Source of the DNA: Gaiellasilicea sp963829845
Lineage (GTDB): Bacteria; Actinomycetota; Thermoleophilia; Gaiellales; Gaiellaceae
DNA: 64,000 nucleotides
Direction: 5' to 3'
Assembly: GCA_963829845.1 (NCBI GenBank)
Contig: CAWHKD010000029.1
Location: forward strand, 17,277-81,276
In this document: in pieces, positions 1 through 7,127 of the stretch
Layout: each line of letters starts with the position of its first letter
How positions within the stretch are numbered: the stretch's first letter is position 1
Position numbers and translations under genes: made by a program
The notes under the pieces: generated by a model
What the model was told of the DNA's origin: nothing
Database searches by the model: none
The model's input: only the letters and a program-made list of their open reading frames with translations

Positions 1-240
1 CGGCTGACCGACGGCACCGAGGGCGATCCCGAAGACCGTGATCCCGATCTGGACCGTGCCGATGAACTTCACCGGGTGATCCATCAGGTCGAGCGCCGAA
101 CGGGCACGCCGGCTGCCGGCGGCGGCCTCGGGCTCGAGGCGGGTCCGCCGCGCCGTCACGAGCGCGTACTCGGCCGCGACGAAGACCGCGTTCCCCAGCA
201 CGAGCAGGAAGATCGCGAGGATGCGGAAGGTGTCGCTCAT
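1..240 (-). CDS. CNNM/HlyC-CorC-type membrane protein, N-terminal part (cut by window edge)
   Basis: Only the first 80 codons are inside the window; the gene runs off the left edge. The visible protein starts MSDTFRILAIF, crosses the membrane at about residues 7-27 (including LVLGNAVFVAAEYALV), carries the Arg-rich stretch TARRTRLE, and enters a second hydrophobic helix near FIGTVQIGITVFGIALG. This is the N-terminal pattern of the DUF21/CNNM domain of HlyC/CorC transporters, which continue into CBS domains and are linked to Mg/Co or Na-coupled Mg efflux. The CBS part is not visible, so substrate cannot be judged. The ATG lies in the 3' arm of a hairpin. Confidence 0.82.
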   Translation of the reverse strand, partial: MSDTFRILAIFLLVLGNAVFVAAEYALVTARRTRLEPEAAAGSRRARSALDLMDHPVKFIGTVQIGITVFGIALGAVGQP

Positions 241-260
241 GCCCCGCTGTCCGGGGCATG
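238..260 (-). promoter_or_regulatory. Hairpin enclosing the start codon of the CNNM-type gene
   Basis: Arms CATGCCCCG and CGGGGCATG pair perfectly over nine bases around a five-base loop. Read on the minus strand, the ATG of the CNNM-type gene lies in the second arm, and the structure begins five bases after the stop of the MBL gene. It could act as a terminator for the upstream gene, as a translation lock on the downstream start, or both. Confidence 0.5.
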
Positions 261-264
261 GGTA

Positions 265-1209
265 CTAGAGGGCTCGTCCAAGCTGGCGCGCAGTATAGGC
301 AACCACTCCGACGTCCTCGACGCGTTCGGCCCGCTCCTCGAGCACGAGCCGCTCGAGGTGGGAGAGCGTCTCCGCCACCGCAAAGCGGCGTGAGGCGGCC
401 TTCAGCTCGGCGCCGAAGAGGTCGAACGAAACCTCATATCCGCTCCGGGGCACGTCGGTCAGCGCCGCCTCGGCGAAGGCCAGCCGCTCATGGTGGTGCT
501 CGATCAGCTCGCGGGCGCGGCCGACGGGGTCGGCGATCGGGTCGCCGTGGCCCGGGAGCGCCAGGTCGGGCGCAAGCTCGATCGTCCGCTCGAGCGACTC
601 GAGGAAGTCTCCAAGCGGATCAGGGCGGCTGGCCGGCCAGAGGCCGACCGTAGGCGAGATCCGGCCGAGCAGGTGGTCGGCCGAGACGAGGACGCGCTCC
701 TTGAGCAGGCACAGCTGCCCGTCGGCATGGCCGGGTGCCGCGACCAGCTCCCAGCCGTCGAGCCGGTCGCCGTCGTCGACGAGGATCGGGTCGCGCTGGA
801 AGCGGATGAACGGCCGGTAGACGTCACCCGAGCCGATCAGCTCCTCGGTGATCTCGCTCGGGACGCCGTGGGTGCGGAACCACTCGGCGATCCGCTCGGG
901 CCAGTTCGGGTTCCCCCACACGAGCTCGCACTGCGCGTAGTCGAGCGCACCTTGATACACCGGCGCCCGGGTCAGCTCGGCAACGTCGGCCGCGGCGCCG
1001 ACGTGGTCGGGATGGAAGTGCGTGACGAAGATTCGCGCCACCTCGGCGCCTGCCAACGACTCGTGCCAGACCTCCTGCGCGTCGGGCAGGCCGATCCCGG
1101 TGTCGACGAGCGACCAGCCGTCCTCGCCCGGCAGGAGGTACGAGTGGACGTGCCCAGGTCGCGTAGGCAGCGGGGTCGTGATCCGGCGGATGCCGAACGG
1201 AAGCTCCAT
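265..1209 (-). CDS. MBL-fold metallo-hydrolase
   Basis: A 314-residue metallo-beta-lactamase-fold protein. The metal-binding signature HFHPDH is at about residues 64-69, followed by the expected later ligands in APGHADGQ and LPGHGDP and an Asp in SADHLLG. The length and C-terminal helical extension resemble the glyoxalase II/hydroxyacylglutathione hydrolase-like branch, whose members hydrolyse thioesters or act on diverse esters, so the substrate is unknown. A TTG four codons further upstream (1221) is an alternative start; the ATG at 1209 begins MELPFGIRR. It is transcribed away from the radical SAM gene, and the LexA-type palindrome sits about 30 bases upstream, so it could share DNA-damage control. 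Confidence 0.85.
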   Translation of the reverse strand: MELPFGIRRITTPLPTRPGHVHSYLLPGEDGWSLVDTGIGLPDAQEVWHESLAGAEVARIFVTHFHPDHVGAAADVAELTRAPVYQGALDYAQCELVWGNPNWPERIAEWFRTHGVPSEITEELIGSGDVYRPFIRFQRDPILVDDGDRLDGWELVAAPGHADGQLCLLKERVLVSADHLLGRISPTVGLWPASRPDPLGDFLESLERTIELAPDLALPGHGDPIADPVGRARELIEHHHERLAFAEAALTDVPRSGYEVSFDLFGAELKAASRRFAVAETLSHLERLVLEERAERVEDVGVVAYTARQLGRAL

Positions 1210-1237
1210 CCGCGCATCCAATCACTTGCCGCAGTAC

Positions 1238-1249
1238 GAACATATGTTC
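1238..1249. promoter_or_regulatory. LexA-type SOS box
   Basis: GAACATATGTTC is a perfect 12-base palindrome and, with flanks (C before, T after), matches the Gram-positive LexA consensus CGAAC-N4-GTTCG at nine of the ten specified positions, the last G being T. It lies between two divergent genes and directly upstream of a -10-like TATCGT (1250-1255), where a repressor would block transcription of the radical SAM gene. Confidence 0.75.
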
Positions 1250-1255
1250 TATCGT
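1250..1255 (+). promoter_or_regulatory. Probable -10 box, leaderless start of the radical SAM gene
   Basis: TATCGT ends six bases before the ATG at 1262, leaving no room for a Shine-Dalgarno sequence. Transcription would start at or beside the start codon. The SOS box abuts this element on its upstream side. Confidence 0.45.
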
Positions 1256-1261
1256 GCAGCG

Positions 1262-2158
1262 ATGCGGGTCGAATACCGCGAGGAACCGTGCCGCACCGCT
1301 CTGAACAGAGTGAAGGGGATGCCGTTCGCGTGGTCGCTCAACCCGTACAGCGGCTGCGCCCATCGCTGCACCTTCTGCTACGTCCGGGCTTTCGAGCGGC
1401 GTGCGGACCGTCCTGCCGACGACGGCTATGGCCGCTCGATCCGGGTCAAGGTGAACATCGCCGAGGTGCTGGCGCAGGAGCTCCGGCGGCGCTCGTGGGC
1501 GAAGGAGCTGGTCACGATCGGAGCCGCCACCGACCCGTATCAGCCGGCCGAAGGCCGCTACCGCCTGACGCGCGCATGCATCGAGACCTTCGGCCGGGCA
1601 GCGTCGCCTTTTGGCCTCATCACGCGCGGCCCGTTGATCGTCCGCGACCTCGACGTGCTCGCGGTGGCGGCACGCCGGACGTCCGTGTCCGTCACGTTCT
1701 CTGTGCCGACACTCGACCACGAGGTGTGGCGGTCGACCGAGCCGGGAACGGCCCCGCCGCAGCAGCGCCTGCGAGCGCTCTCGCAACTCGTCGAGGCCGG
1801 CATCGAGGCGAACGTCGGCATGGCGCCGATCCTGCCGGGGCTCTCCGATCGGCCCGACCAGCTGGCCGCGGTCGTCAAGGCGGCGCGGGCAGCGGGGGCG
1901 ACCGGCATCTGGGCGAACCTGCTCTACCTCGCCCCGGGGACAAAGGAACACTTCCTCGAAGCGCTCGCCCGCGACTGGCCGGAGCAGCTCGAGCGCTACG
2001 AGGAGCTGTACGCGCGAAGCGCCTATCTCCCCCGCGCGAAGCTCGACCCGGTGCGGCAGGAGGTGCGGACGCTGGCACGTGCATACGGTGTCCGCGACCG
2101 GCGGACGTCGCCGTTGAAGGCGCCGCCGGAGCCGACTCAGCTGTCGCTCGGTGTGTGA
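1262..2158 (+). CDS. Radical SAM protein, Rv2578c/SplB-like family
   Basis: A 298-residue radical SAM enzyme. The [4Fe-4S] cysteines form CAHRCTFC with Cys at residues 32, 36 and 39, followed by YVR, and later segments (TIGAATDPYQPAE, SVTFSVPTLD) match the SPL-like group typified by mycobacterial Rv2578c. Relatives are annotated as spore-photoproduct-lyase-like, but their actual reaction is not established. The ATG at 1262 was chosen because homologues begin near MRVEYREEPC; an in-frame ATG at 1244 lies inside the SOS palindrome. The perfect LexA-type box implies DNA-damage induction, as is known, as I recall, for Rv2578c in M. tuberculosis. It stands alone, followed by the response regulator. 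Confidence 0.88.
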   Translation: MRVEYREEPCRTALNRVKGMPFAWSLNPYSGCAHRCTFCYVRAFERRADRPADDGYGRSIRVKVNIAEVLAQELRRRSWAKELVTIGAATDPYQPAEGRYRLTRACIETFGRAASPFGLITRGPLIVRDLDVLAVAARRTSVSVTFSVPTLDHEVWRSTEPGTAPPQQRLRALSQLVEAGIEANVGMAPILPGLSDRPDQLAAVVKAARAAGATGIWANLLYLAPGTKEHFLEALARDWPEQLERYEELYARSAYLPRAKLDPVRQEVRTLARAYGVRDRRTSPLKAPPEPTQLSLGV

Positions 2159-2174
2159 AAGCCGACCCGGGCAA

Positions 2175-2180
2175 TACACT
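2175..2180 (+). promoter_or_regulatory. Probable -10 box before the response regulator
   Basis: TACACT stands nine bases before the ATG at 2190 and no Shine-Dalgarno match is present, consistent with a leaderless or near-leaderless transcript separate from the radical SAM gene. Confidence 0.4.
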
Positions 2181-2189
2181 TCCCCGGCG

Positions 2190-2813
2190 ATGCCCGAAGA
2201 GATCACCTGCCTGATCGTCGACGACCATGAGGTCGTCCGGGAGGGGCTCCGACTCTCGCTCTCCCGCGCTCCGCACGTGCGGGTGATCGGCGAAGCCTCG
2301 GACGGCGCCGGCGCGGTCGCTCTCGTCGAGCGCCGCCGGCCCCAGGTCGTGATCATGGACGTCCGCATGCCCGGCATGGACGGGCTGGAGGCGACGAAGC
2401 AGATCAAGGACAAGGTGCCCGAGACAGCTGTGCTGATCTTCACCGCCTACAGCGAGCGTTCCCTGCTCGGCCGCGGGCTCGAGTCAGGCGCGAAGGGGTA
2501 CATCCTCAAGGAGGCGCCCCACGCGACGTTGCTCCGCGCGATCGAGAAGGTCGCCGGCGGCGAGAGCTTCGTCGACCCCGCGCTGATGCCTGCGTTCCTG
2601 ACGGGCAAGGAGCAGAACGAGATGCTCACGTCGCGCGAGCGCGAGATCCTGCAGCTGCTCGCCGACGGCATGTCGAACGCCGACGTCGCCGCCCGCCTCT
2701 TCATCAGCCAGGAGACGGTGAAGAGCCACGTTCGCCACATCCTCGCCAAGCTCGAGGCCGACACCCGCACGCATGCGGTCGCGATCGCACTGCGCGACGC
2801 GATCATCGACTAG
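2190..2813 (+). CDS. NarL/FixJ-type response regulator (REC-LuxR HTH)
   Basis: A 207-residue two-component regulator. The receiver domain (about 1-120) has the acidic pair DD at residues 11-12, the phospho-acceptor Asp at about residue 57 (IMDVRMPG), the Thr/Ser site (IFTAYS) and the Lys (ILKEAP). The C-terminal domain (about 143-207) is a LuxR-type helix-turn-helix (LTSREREILQLLADGMSN). It presumably dimerises and binds DNA when phosphorylated. A histidine kinase gene follows 463 bases downstream in the same direction across a tandem repeat array, so the two probably form a pair. The start at MPEEITC was preferred over a longer frame because the receiver beta-1 strand begins directly after it. 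Confidence 0.92.
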   Translation: MPEEITCLIVDDHEVVREGLRLSLSRAPHVRVIGEASDGAGAVALVERRRPQVVIMDVRMPGMDGLEATKQIKDKVPETAVLIFTAYSERSLLGRGLESGAKGYILKEAPHATLLRAIEKVAGGESFVDPALMPAFLTGKEQNEMLTSREREILQLLADGMSNADVAARLFISQETVKSHVRHILAKLEADTRTHAVAIALRDAIID

Positions 2814-2820
2814 TGGCTCC

Positions 2821-3276
2821 GTGAGGTCGCTCACGTTCCTGGGGCGCCGCTCGCGGCGCGCAGGCCGGGGGAACAGTACGGGCGTACGGGCCGCCGGCTG
2901 GAGCGCCGCGAGCGGCGTCAGCTTTCCGCGGAGCCCGGCTCTGCCGGACGGGAGCGAAAGGCGGCAAGGGACGTGAGGTCGCTCACGTTCCTGGGGCGCC
3001 GCTCGCGGCGCGCAGGCCGGGGGAACAGTACGGGCGTACGGGCCGCCGGCTGGAGCGCCGCGAGCGGCGTCAGCTTTCCGCCGAGCCCGGCTCTGTCGGA
3101 CGGGAGCGAAAGGCGGCAAGGGACGTGAGGTCGCTCACGTTCCTGGGGCGCCGCTCGCGGCGCGCAGGCCGGGGGAACAGTACGGGCGTACGGGCCGCCG
3201 GCTGGAGCGCCGCGAGCGGCGTCAGCTTTTCGCGGAGCCCGGCTCTGCCGGGCGGGAGCGAAAGGCGGCCAGGGAC
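2821..3276 (+). repeat. Three tandem 152-bp repeats between response regulator and kinase
   Basis: Three near-identical units start at 2821, 2973 and 3125, differing at a handful of bases. Each unit contains GTGAG/CTCAC arms at its start, a long inverted pair (CGCCGCTCGCGGCG and CGCCGCGAGCGGCG), and a GCCCGGC-TCT-GCCGG(G/A)C hairpin near its end. On the plus strand each unit also reads as an open 51-codon frame, GTG to TGA, whose TGA overlaps the GTG of the next unit (GTGA). The third unit's TGA overlaps the kinase start the same way. No other gene is visible here. Whether the mini-frames are translated is unknown; their Arg/Gly-rich product resembles no family I recognise. Confidence 0.9.
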
Positions 3277-3945
3277 GTGAGCGGCGTCCCGGACGACGAG
3301 CGCGAACGGCTCGTCGAGCGAATCATCACGGCCGAGCAGGACGAGCGGCGGCGGCTCGCGCTCTTCCTCCACGACGGGCCTGTGCAGAACCTCGCCGGTA
3401 TCGCCTTGATGCTCGACGCCGCCGTGCAGGCAATCGACGAGGGCCGGCCGGAAGCGGCCCGCGGCATCATGGCGTCGGCGCTCGAACGCCACCGCGAGAC
3501 GATCCGCTCGCTCCGCGACCTCTCGTTCAACATCGAGCCGGTCGTGCTGCGCGACCAGGGCTTCGGCGCGGCCGTCGAGGAGCTGGCGAACCAGCTCGGG
3601 ATGGAACACCGCGTGCAGATCGAGGTCGACGTCGCGCCGGCGGCGCGCCTCGGCGAGAAGGAGCAGGTCGGGCTCTACCAGATCGTCCGCGAATCGCTGA
3701 ACCAGGCGGTCCGGCGCGGGCCGCCGTCGAGGATCTCGGTCACGATCGAGGAGACGGCCGGCGGGCAGATCGAGACGATCGTCGCCGACGACGGCACCGG
3801 TGAGCGGCGCACGGCGGCGCTCACCGCGATCGGCGAGCGCGCGTCGACGCTGAACGGCCGCTTCTCGGTCGAGCAGGGCGCCGACGGCGGGACGGCGATT
3901 CGCGTCGTCCTTCCGGCCTACGCCGGTCGTCCGAGCAGCGACTAG
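3277..3945 (+). CDS. Sensor-less histidine kinase (HisKA_3-HATPase)
   Basis: A 222-residue kinase with no transmembrane or sensor region. Residues about 18-80 are a HisKA_3 dimerisation/phospho-acceptor helix with the His at about residue 32 in ALFLHDGPVQNLAG. The rest is a short GHKL ATPase domain with an N-box (RESLNQAVRR), a G1-like ADDGTG and a terminal GTAIRVVLP. The region between the N-box and G1 is compact. It probably phosphorylates the upstream NarL-type regulator and receives its signal by protein contact. The GTG start is fixed by the last repeat unit, whose potential stop overlaps it as GTGA. Confidence 0.88.
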   Translation: MSGVPDDERERLVERIITAEQDERRRLALFLHDGPVQNLAGIALMLDAAVQAIDEGRPEAARGIMASALERHRETIRSLRDLSFNIEPVVLRDQGFGAAVEELANQLGMEHRVQIEVDVAPAARLGEKEQVGLYQIVRESLNQAVRRGPPSRISVTIEETAGGQIETIVADDGTGERRTAALTAIGERASTLNGRFSVEQGADGGTAIRVVLPAYAGRPSSD

Positions 3946-3948
3946 AAT
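3943..3948 (+). promoter_or_regulatory. Probable -10 box overlapping the kinase stop codon
   Basis: TAGAAT includes the TAG stop of the kinase and precedes the ATG at 3957 by eight bases; a leaderless promoter for the small downstream gene. Confidence 0.4.
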
Positions 3949-3956
3949 CGCCGCCG

Positions 3957-4160
3957 ATGGAGAACGGCCATCACCCGCCCGGCGGGCACCTCCTCTTCGT
4001 CTGGTCGTCCAGCGGCTGGACGCTGCAGCAGCGCGACGGCGAGGTTCCCGCCGTCGGCTCGACTGTCGAGGCGAACGAGACGCTGCTGCGGGTCAGCAAG
4101 ATCGGCCCGTCGCCGCTCCCGGGCGACAGGCGCCTCTGCGCGTACACGCAGTTGGCGTAG
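3957..4160 (+). CDS. Small conserved-looking protein, unknown function
   Basis: A 67-residue soluble protein (MENGHHPPGGHLLFVWSS...) with no signal peptide or membrane segment. It has beta-rich composition and no motif I recognise. Support for it being a gene: a clean -10 box eight bases upstream of the ATG, no competing gene on either strand, and a strong hairpin immediately after its stop codon. It may be cotranscribed from the kinase or have its own leaderless message. No function can be assigned. Confidence 0.55.
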   Translation: MENGHHPPGGHLLFVWSSSGWTLQQRDGEVPAVGSTVEANETLLRVSKIGPSPLPGDRRLCAYTQLA

Positions 4161-4168
4161 ACACGCGA

Positions 4169-4191
4169 GCGGCCCCGACGTCCGGGGCCGC
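4169..4191. terminator. Bidirectional hairpin terminator between convergent genes
   Basis: Arms GCGGCCCCG and CGGGGCCGC pair over nine bases around a five-base loop, without a clear T-tract on either side. It separates the 67-residue gene from the convergent secreted-protein gene. Confidence 0.6.
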
Positions 4192-4205
4192 CCACGACGA
4201 AAGCG

Positions 4206-4583
4206 TCAGCCGCAGAGGCCGAACGCCGCCTCGAAGTCCAGATAGTTGAACTGCGAGGGAGTGTTTCCCTTGCCGTTCTTGAGCGTCCCGCCGGCGAGGA
4301 GGCCGGGACCCATGAACAGCGTGTTGCTCGGGTAGGTGGCGATCTGCGCCTTCAGGCTGTCGGCGCCGGCCGGGCAGATCTCGCCCGCCACGACCGCCCC
4401 GTCGATGAACTCGCTCCAATCGGCCGCCGTCATCCACGGCCCCGACTTCGCCGCGTTCGCAAGTGCCGCGTCGCTCCAGCCGGACTTCGAGCAGAAATGC
4501 GCGAACGCGGGCGACGCTGCGATCGCGAGCGCGGCCACGGCAGCCGCGAGTACCGCGCCGAGGCGGCGTGTCTTTCTCGTCAT
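4206..4583 (-). CDS. Secreted protein of unknown function
   Basis: A 125-residue protein with a classical signal peptide (MTRKTRRLGAVLAAAVAAL, cleavage predicted after SPAFA), leaving a mature part of about 95 residues that starts HFCSKSGWSDAAL. The mature part has three cysteines (HFCSK, EICPA, GLCG) and several Trp/Gly motifs. The ATG at 4583 places the basic n-region correctly; longer frames add unrelated residues. I do not recognise the family. Upstream there is a 90-base gap before the convergent end of the FAD oxidoreductase operon, which is on the same strand. Confidence 0.75.
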   Translation of the reverse strand: MTRKTRRLGAVLAAAVAALAIAASPAFAHFCSKSGWSDAALANAAKSGPWMTAADWSEFIDGAVVAGEICPAGADSLKAQIATYPSNTLFMGPGLLAGGTLKNGKGNTPSQFNYLDFEAAFGLCG

Positions 4584-4671
4584 GAATGAAACCCCTTCCC
4601 CTTCAGTTGTTGTTACCGATCCGTTTCTAACCGCGGTCGTCCCGCCGCACAACCGGCCGTTCGGGGAGGTC

Positions 4672-5730
4672 TCAGGCGAGGGCCGTCTCGGCCGCGATCC
4701 GGCCGAAGACCAGGGCCGCCGCGAGCCCGCTGCCGTAGCCGCCGGTGAAGATCCCGCCGACGTCCGCTCCAGCGGCACAGAGATTGGGCACAGGCGAGCC
4801 GCCGCCGTCGAGCACCCGTGCCCGATCGTCGATCCGCAGCCCGCCGATCGTGTGCGTCACGCCCGCGTAGACACGGACCGCCAGGTACGGCGGCTCGGCC
4901 AGCTTCGGCGACGGCGGCAGCGCGAACGGCAGCTGCTCCGCTGGTCGGACGTCACCGCCCGCCTTGCGCGCGGCCTCGACGAGGTCGGCAACAGTCCGCT
5001 CGCGCACAGGCACGCGCAGGGCCCGCGCGTCGACGACGTACCACGCCCTCCCGTCGGGAAAGCGCTGGACGATGTCGCTCTCGTGCCAGGCCGCGGCGCC
5101 GAGATCCCGTCCCTCGTCGTCGAGCACGAGCGCACTTCGTGCGTAGAGCTGCGACGCGCGCACGAACCCGTCCTCCGACACCGGGCCTGGCAGCGCGCGA
5201 CCGTAGAACTGCTCCATCCCGGCGGTCACGCCGGCACCGCGGTCGACCGCGAATGCGAGCCCGTCTCCGTCGCTCCAAGGGGCAGCCCGCAGCAGAAGGC
5301 CCTGCTCGCGCGCGAGGCGCACGCCGAAGCCCCCAGTCGCGAGCAGCTGGACCGTCTCGCCAAACGGCTGCTCGAGCCGCACGTCGCCCGCGGCACGGAC
5401 GAGCGTCTCCGTCAGCGTGCGGGGGTCGTAGCGTCGGCCGACGGTGAGCGGGTTACCCGTCTCCCGCCGCACCGGCTCGATCCCGATGCGCTCGAGCCAG
5501 TCGAGCGCATCGTCGTGCTCGTCGACGATCCTCGCCTGCAGCACCGGATCCCCGTCCGGGCACTCGGAGCGGAAGTCGTCGAGCGTCCGGTGGCGCCAGA
5601 TCACGCAACTCGACAACAGCATCGACCCGCCCGGGCGACTCCCCTTCTCGAACACAACCGGCGCCGCACCCAGCTCGCGGGCGCGCACGGCGGCGACGAG
5701 GCCGGCCATGCCGGCGCCGGCGACGATCAG
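4672..5730 (-). CDS. FAD-dependent oxidoreductase (fumarate reductase/KSTD-like FAD_binding_2)
   Basis: A 352-residue flavoprotein. The dinucleotide-binding motif GAGMAGLVAA is at the extreme N terminus, then FEKGSRPGGSM, and the C-terminal FAD motif lies in NLCAAGADVGGIFTGGYGSGL, where the flavin ring and product sites of FAD_binding_2 enzymes sit. Substrate is unknown; relatives reduce or dehydrogenate steroids, fumarate or cyclic ketones. No ATG/GTG/TTG is available near the motif: the best start is a CTG that overlaps the stop of the upstream VOC gene as CTGA, an ATT at 5742 being the alternative. Translational coupling with that gene therefore seems likely. Confidence 0.85.
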   Translation of the reverse strand: MIVAGAGMAGLVAAVRARELGAAPVVFEKGSRPGGSMLLSSCVIWRHRTLDDFRSECPDGDPVLQARIVDEHDDALDWLERIGIEPVRRETGNPLTVGRRYDPRTLTETLVRAAGDVRLEQPFGETVQLLATGGFGVRLAREQGLLLRAAPWSDGDGLAFAVDRGAGVTAGMEQFYGRALPGPVSEDGFVRASQLYARSALVLDDEGRDLGAAAWHESDIVQRFPDGRAWYVVDARALRVPVRERTVADLVEAARKAGGDVRPAEQLPFALPPSPKLAEPPYLAVRVYAGVTHTIGGLRIDDRARVLDGGGSPVPNLCAAGADVGGIFTGGYGSGLAAALVFGRIAAETALA

Positions 5731-6365
5731 GTCAGGCTGAATGACGGCTTGTGCTCGATGTACTCGAGCTTGACCCGGTCTGGCCCCCAGACGAAGAGCG
5801 CGACAGTGTTCGGCGCGTCGACAAGCTCCTCGATCTCGACCCCGAGCTCCTCTGCCTCCACCTGGTGCTCGTCGACCGAGTCGACGAGGACGCCGAGGTG
5901 ATTGAGCAGCGGCCGCTCCGGCTCGCCCGGGTCTCCCTGCTCCAGCTCGAGGTAGGCGCCGCCGACCTCGAGCCGGCCGTCGCCCGTGGGCGTGAAGCCG
6001 AGTTGCTCCCACCCGCGGGCCGCCGCCTCCGGATCGCGGGCCAGCAGGGTTACGTGGTCGAGGTCGAGCTCGGAGTCCGTATCCGCCTCGACGAGCACGA
6101 TCTCGAGTCTCTCCCCCAGATCGACCACAGAATCGCGGCCGTCGAGCGCGGACACGCGCAGCCCGATCCGAGCGAGCGCGCCCTGCTCGCGTGGACCTTC
6201 GGCGTCGAAGAGCGTCAGCTTGCCCCGGCGCGCGTCGGCGCCGAGCAGCGTGAACCGGTCGGTCTGCTCGATGACGCGCAGCCCGAGCCGCGCGACCGCG
6301 GTCGCGGCCATGCTCTCGCGATCGGCGACCCAGAGTGCGACGTGATCGAGTGTCAGAGGCTTCAC
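5727..6365 (-). CDS. VOC-superfamily protein (glyoxalase/dioxygenase fold)
   Basis: A 212-residue protein with two vicinal-oxygen-chelate modules. The first begins LDHVALWVADRESM at residues 6-19 and the second LDHVTLLARDPEAA near residue 105, each followed by GLRV- or GFTP-type strands, ending in LEYIEHKPSF. Conserved His at the module starts and Glu near the ends are the usual metal ligands. Family members include glyoxalase I, extradiol dioxygenases and resistance proteins, so activity is unassigned. It starts with GTG and its stop overlaps the CTG start of the FAD oxidoreductase, suggesting that the two act in one catabolic step or pathway. Confidence 0.82.
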   Translation of the reverse strand: MKPLTLDHVALWVADRESMAATAVARLGLRVIEQTDRFTLLGADARRGKLTLFDAEGPREQGALARIGLRVSALDGRDSVVDLGERLEIVLVEADTDSELDLDHVTLLARDPEAAARGWEQLGFTPTGDGRLEVGGAYLELEQGDPGEPERPLLNHLGVLVDSVDEHQVEAEELGVEIEELVDAPNTVALFVWGPDRVKLEYIEHKPSFSLT

Positions 6366-6393
6366 CGTCCGAGAATAGCCGCAGCGACCATGT

Positions 6394-6729
6394 CTACTTC
6401 CGCCGATCGACGGCTCGCTGCAGCTGCGCCTTCGTCATCTTCGAGCGGCCCTCGATGCCCATGCTCTTCGCTTCTTCGTAGAGCTGATCGCGGGTCCGCC
6501 CCTTCTCCCTGCGCGTGCCGGACCGAAGCCCGCCGCGGCGGCCGGACGAGATGTCCGTGCGCGAGAGCCGCGACGACGTCTTCGCCTCGCCGGTCCGCGC
6601 GCGCTCCTTGTTGACCGTTCTCGCGGCGATCTCCTCGGCCTTGTCCTCCGAGGTGCCCCGATCCTCGAGGCTGTCCTTGATGTGCTCGTACTGCCGCTCG
6701 CGCTTCGCATTCCAAGCCCTGGACGGCAA
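6394..6729 (-). CDS. Small basic protein with C-terminal Rho_N/SAP-like helix pair ('plasmid stabilization protein' family)
   Basis: A 111-residue, highly charged protein. Its N terminus (PSRAWNAKRERQYEHIKDSL) and central SSGRRGGLRSGTR match a family often labelled plasmid stabilization protein in actinobacterial and proteobacterial genomes. The last 35 residues (RDQLYEEAKSMGIEG, then KMTKAQLQRAVD) look like a Rho N-terminal/SAP-like nucleic-acid-binding helix pair. The label does not show a toxin-antitoxin function and no partner gene is adjacent. A role in nucleic-acid binding is inference. It stands as a single gene between the VOC gene and ferredoxin. Confidence 0.75.
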   Translation of the reverse strand: MPSRAWNAKRERQYEHIKDSLEDRGTSEDKAEEIAARTVNKERARTGEAKTSSRLSRTDISSGRRGGLRSGTRREKGRTRDQLYEEAKSMGIEGRSKMTKAQLQRAVDRRK

Positions 6730-6780
6730 GACCCCTCCTTCCGTCGTTGAAGGTGGTCTCGTTCCCGTTTTCGACCGGGA

Positions 6781-7092
6781 TTACTCGGAGTCGAGTGGAG
6801 GGTTCTCGACGTTGTGCTCGGTCGCGTACGCGTCGACAAGCGGGTTCAGCACGGCCGGGCCCTCGGAGTAGGCGTAGTTGATCTTCACGAACGGCTCCCA
6901 CTTGTCCGGGAGCGCGTCCTCAGGGAAGATCGCCTCGACCGGGCACTCCGGCTCGCAGGCGCCGCAATCGATGCACTCCTCCGGATCGATGATCAGCATG
7001 CGGTCGAACTCGTGGATGCAGTCGACCGGGCAGACGTCGACGCACGAGAGGTCTTTGATGTCGATGCAGGGCTCGGCGATGATGTACGTCAC
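6781..7092 (-). CDS. fdxA: 7Fe-type ferredoxin (FdxA family)
   Basis: A 103-residue ferredoxin with the FdxA arrangement: Cys at 9, 17, 21 and 25 (spacing CX7CX3CX3C) in the first cluster region and Cys at 40, 43, 46 and 50 (CIDCGACEPEC) in the second. The CX7CX3CP pattern is typical of proteins carrying one [3Fe-4S] and one [4Fe-4S] cluster. MTYIIAEPCIDIKD closely resembles mycobacterial FdxA. The GTG at 7092 gives this start directly. It is a soluble low-potential electron carrier; the partner is not visible. A receiver-only protein lies 35 bases upstream on the same strand. Confidence 0.93.
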   Translation of the reverse strand: MTYIIAEPCIDIKDLSCVDVCPVDCIHEFDRMLIIDPEECIDCGACEPECPVEAIFPEDALPDKWEPFVKINYAYSEGPAVLNPLVDAYATEHNVENPPLDSE

Positions 7093-7127
7093 GGCGGCGA
7101 GTCTAGCGAGGCGGGAGGCCTCCCTGG

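Noticed and set aside
2821..3276. Possible CRISPR array
   Set aside because: Units are 152 bases of nearly identical sequence with no unique spacers and no cas genes nearby.
2973..3609. Minus-strand frames with repeated Arg/Pro-rich peptides across the tandem repeats and kinase
   Set aside because: They are the complement of the repeat array and the kinase gene, with no start signals and no homology.
4584..4778. N-terminal extension of the secreted 125-residue protein
   Set aside because: Residues upstream of 4583 would precede a perfect signal peptide and overlap the FAD oxidoreductase gene; the ATG at 4583 is the sensible start.
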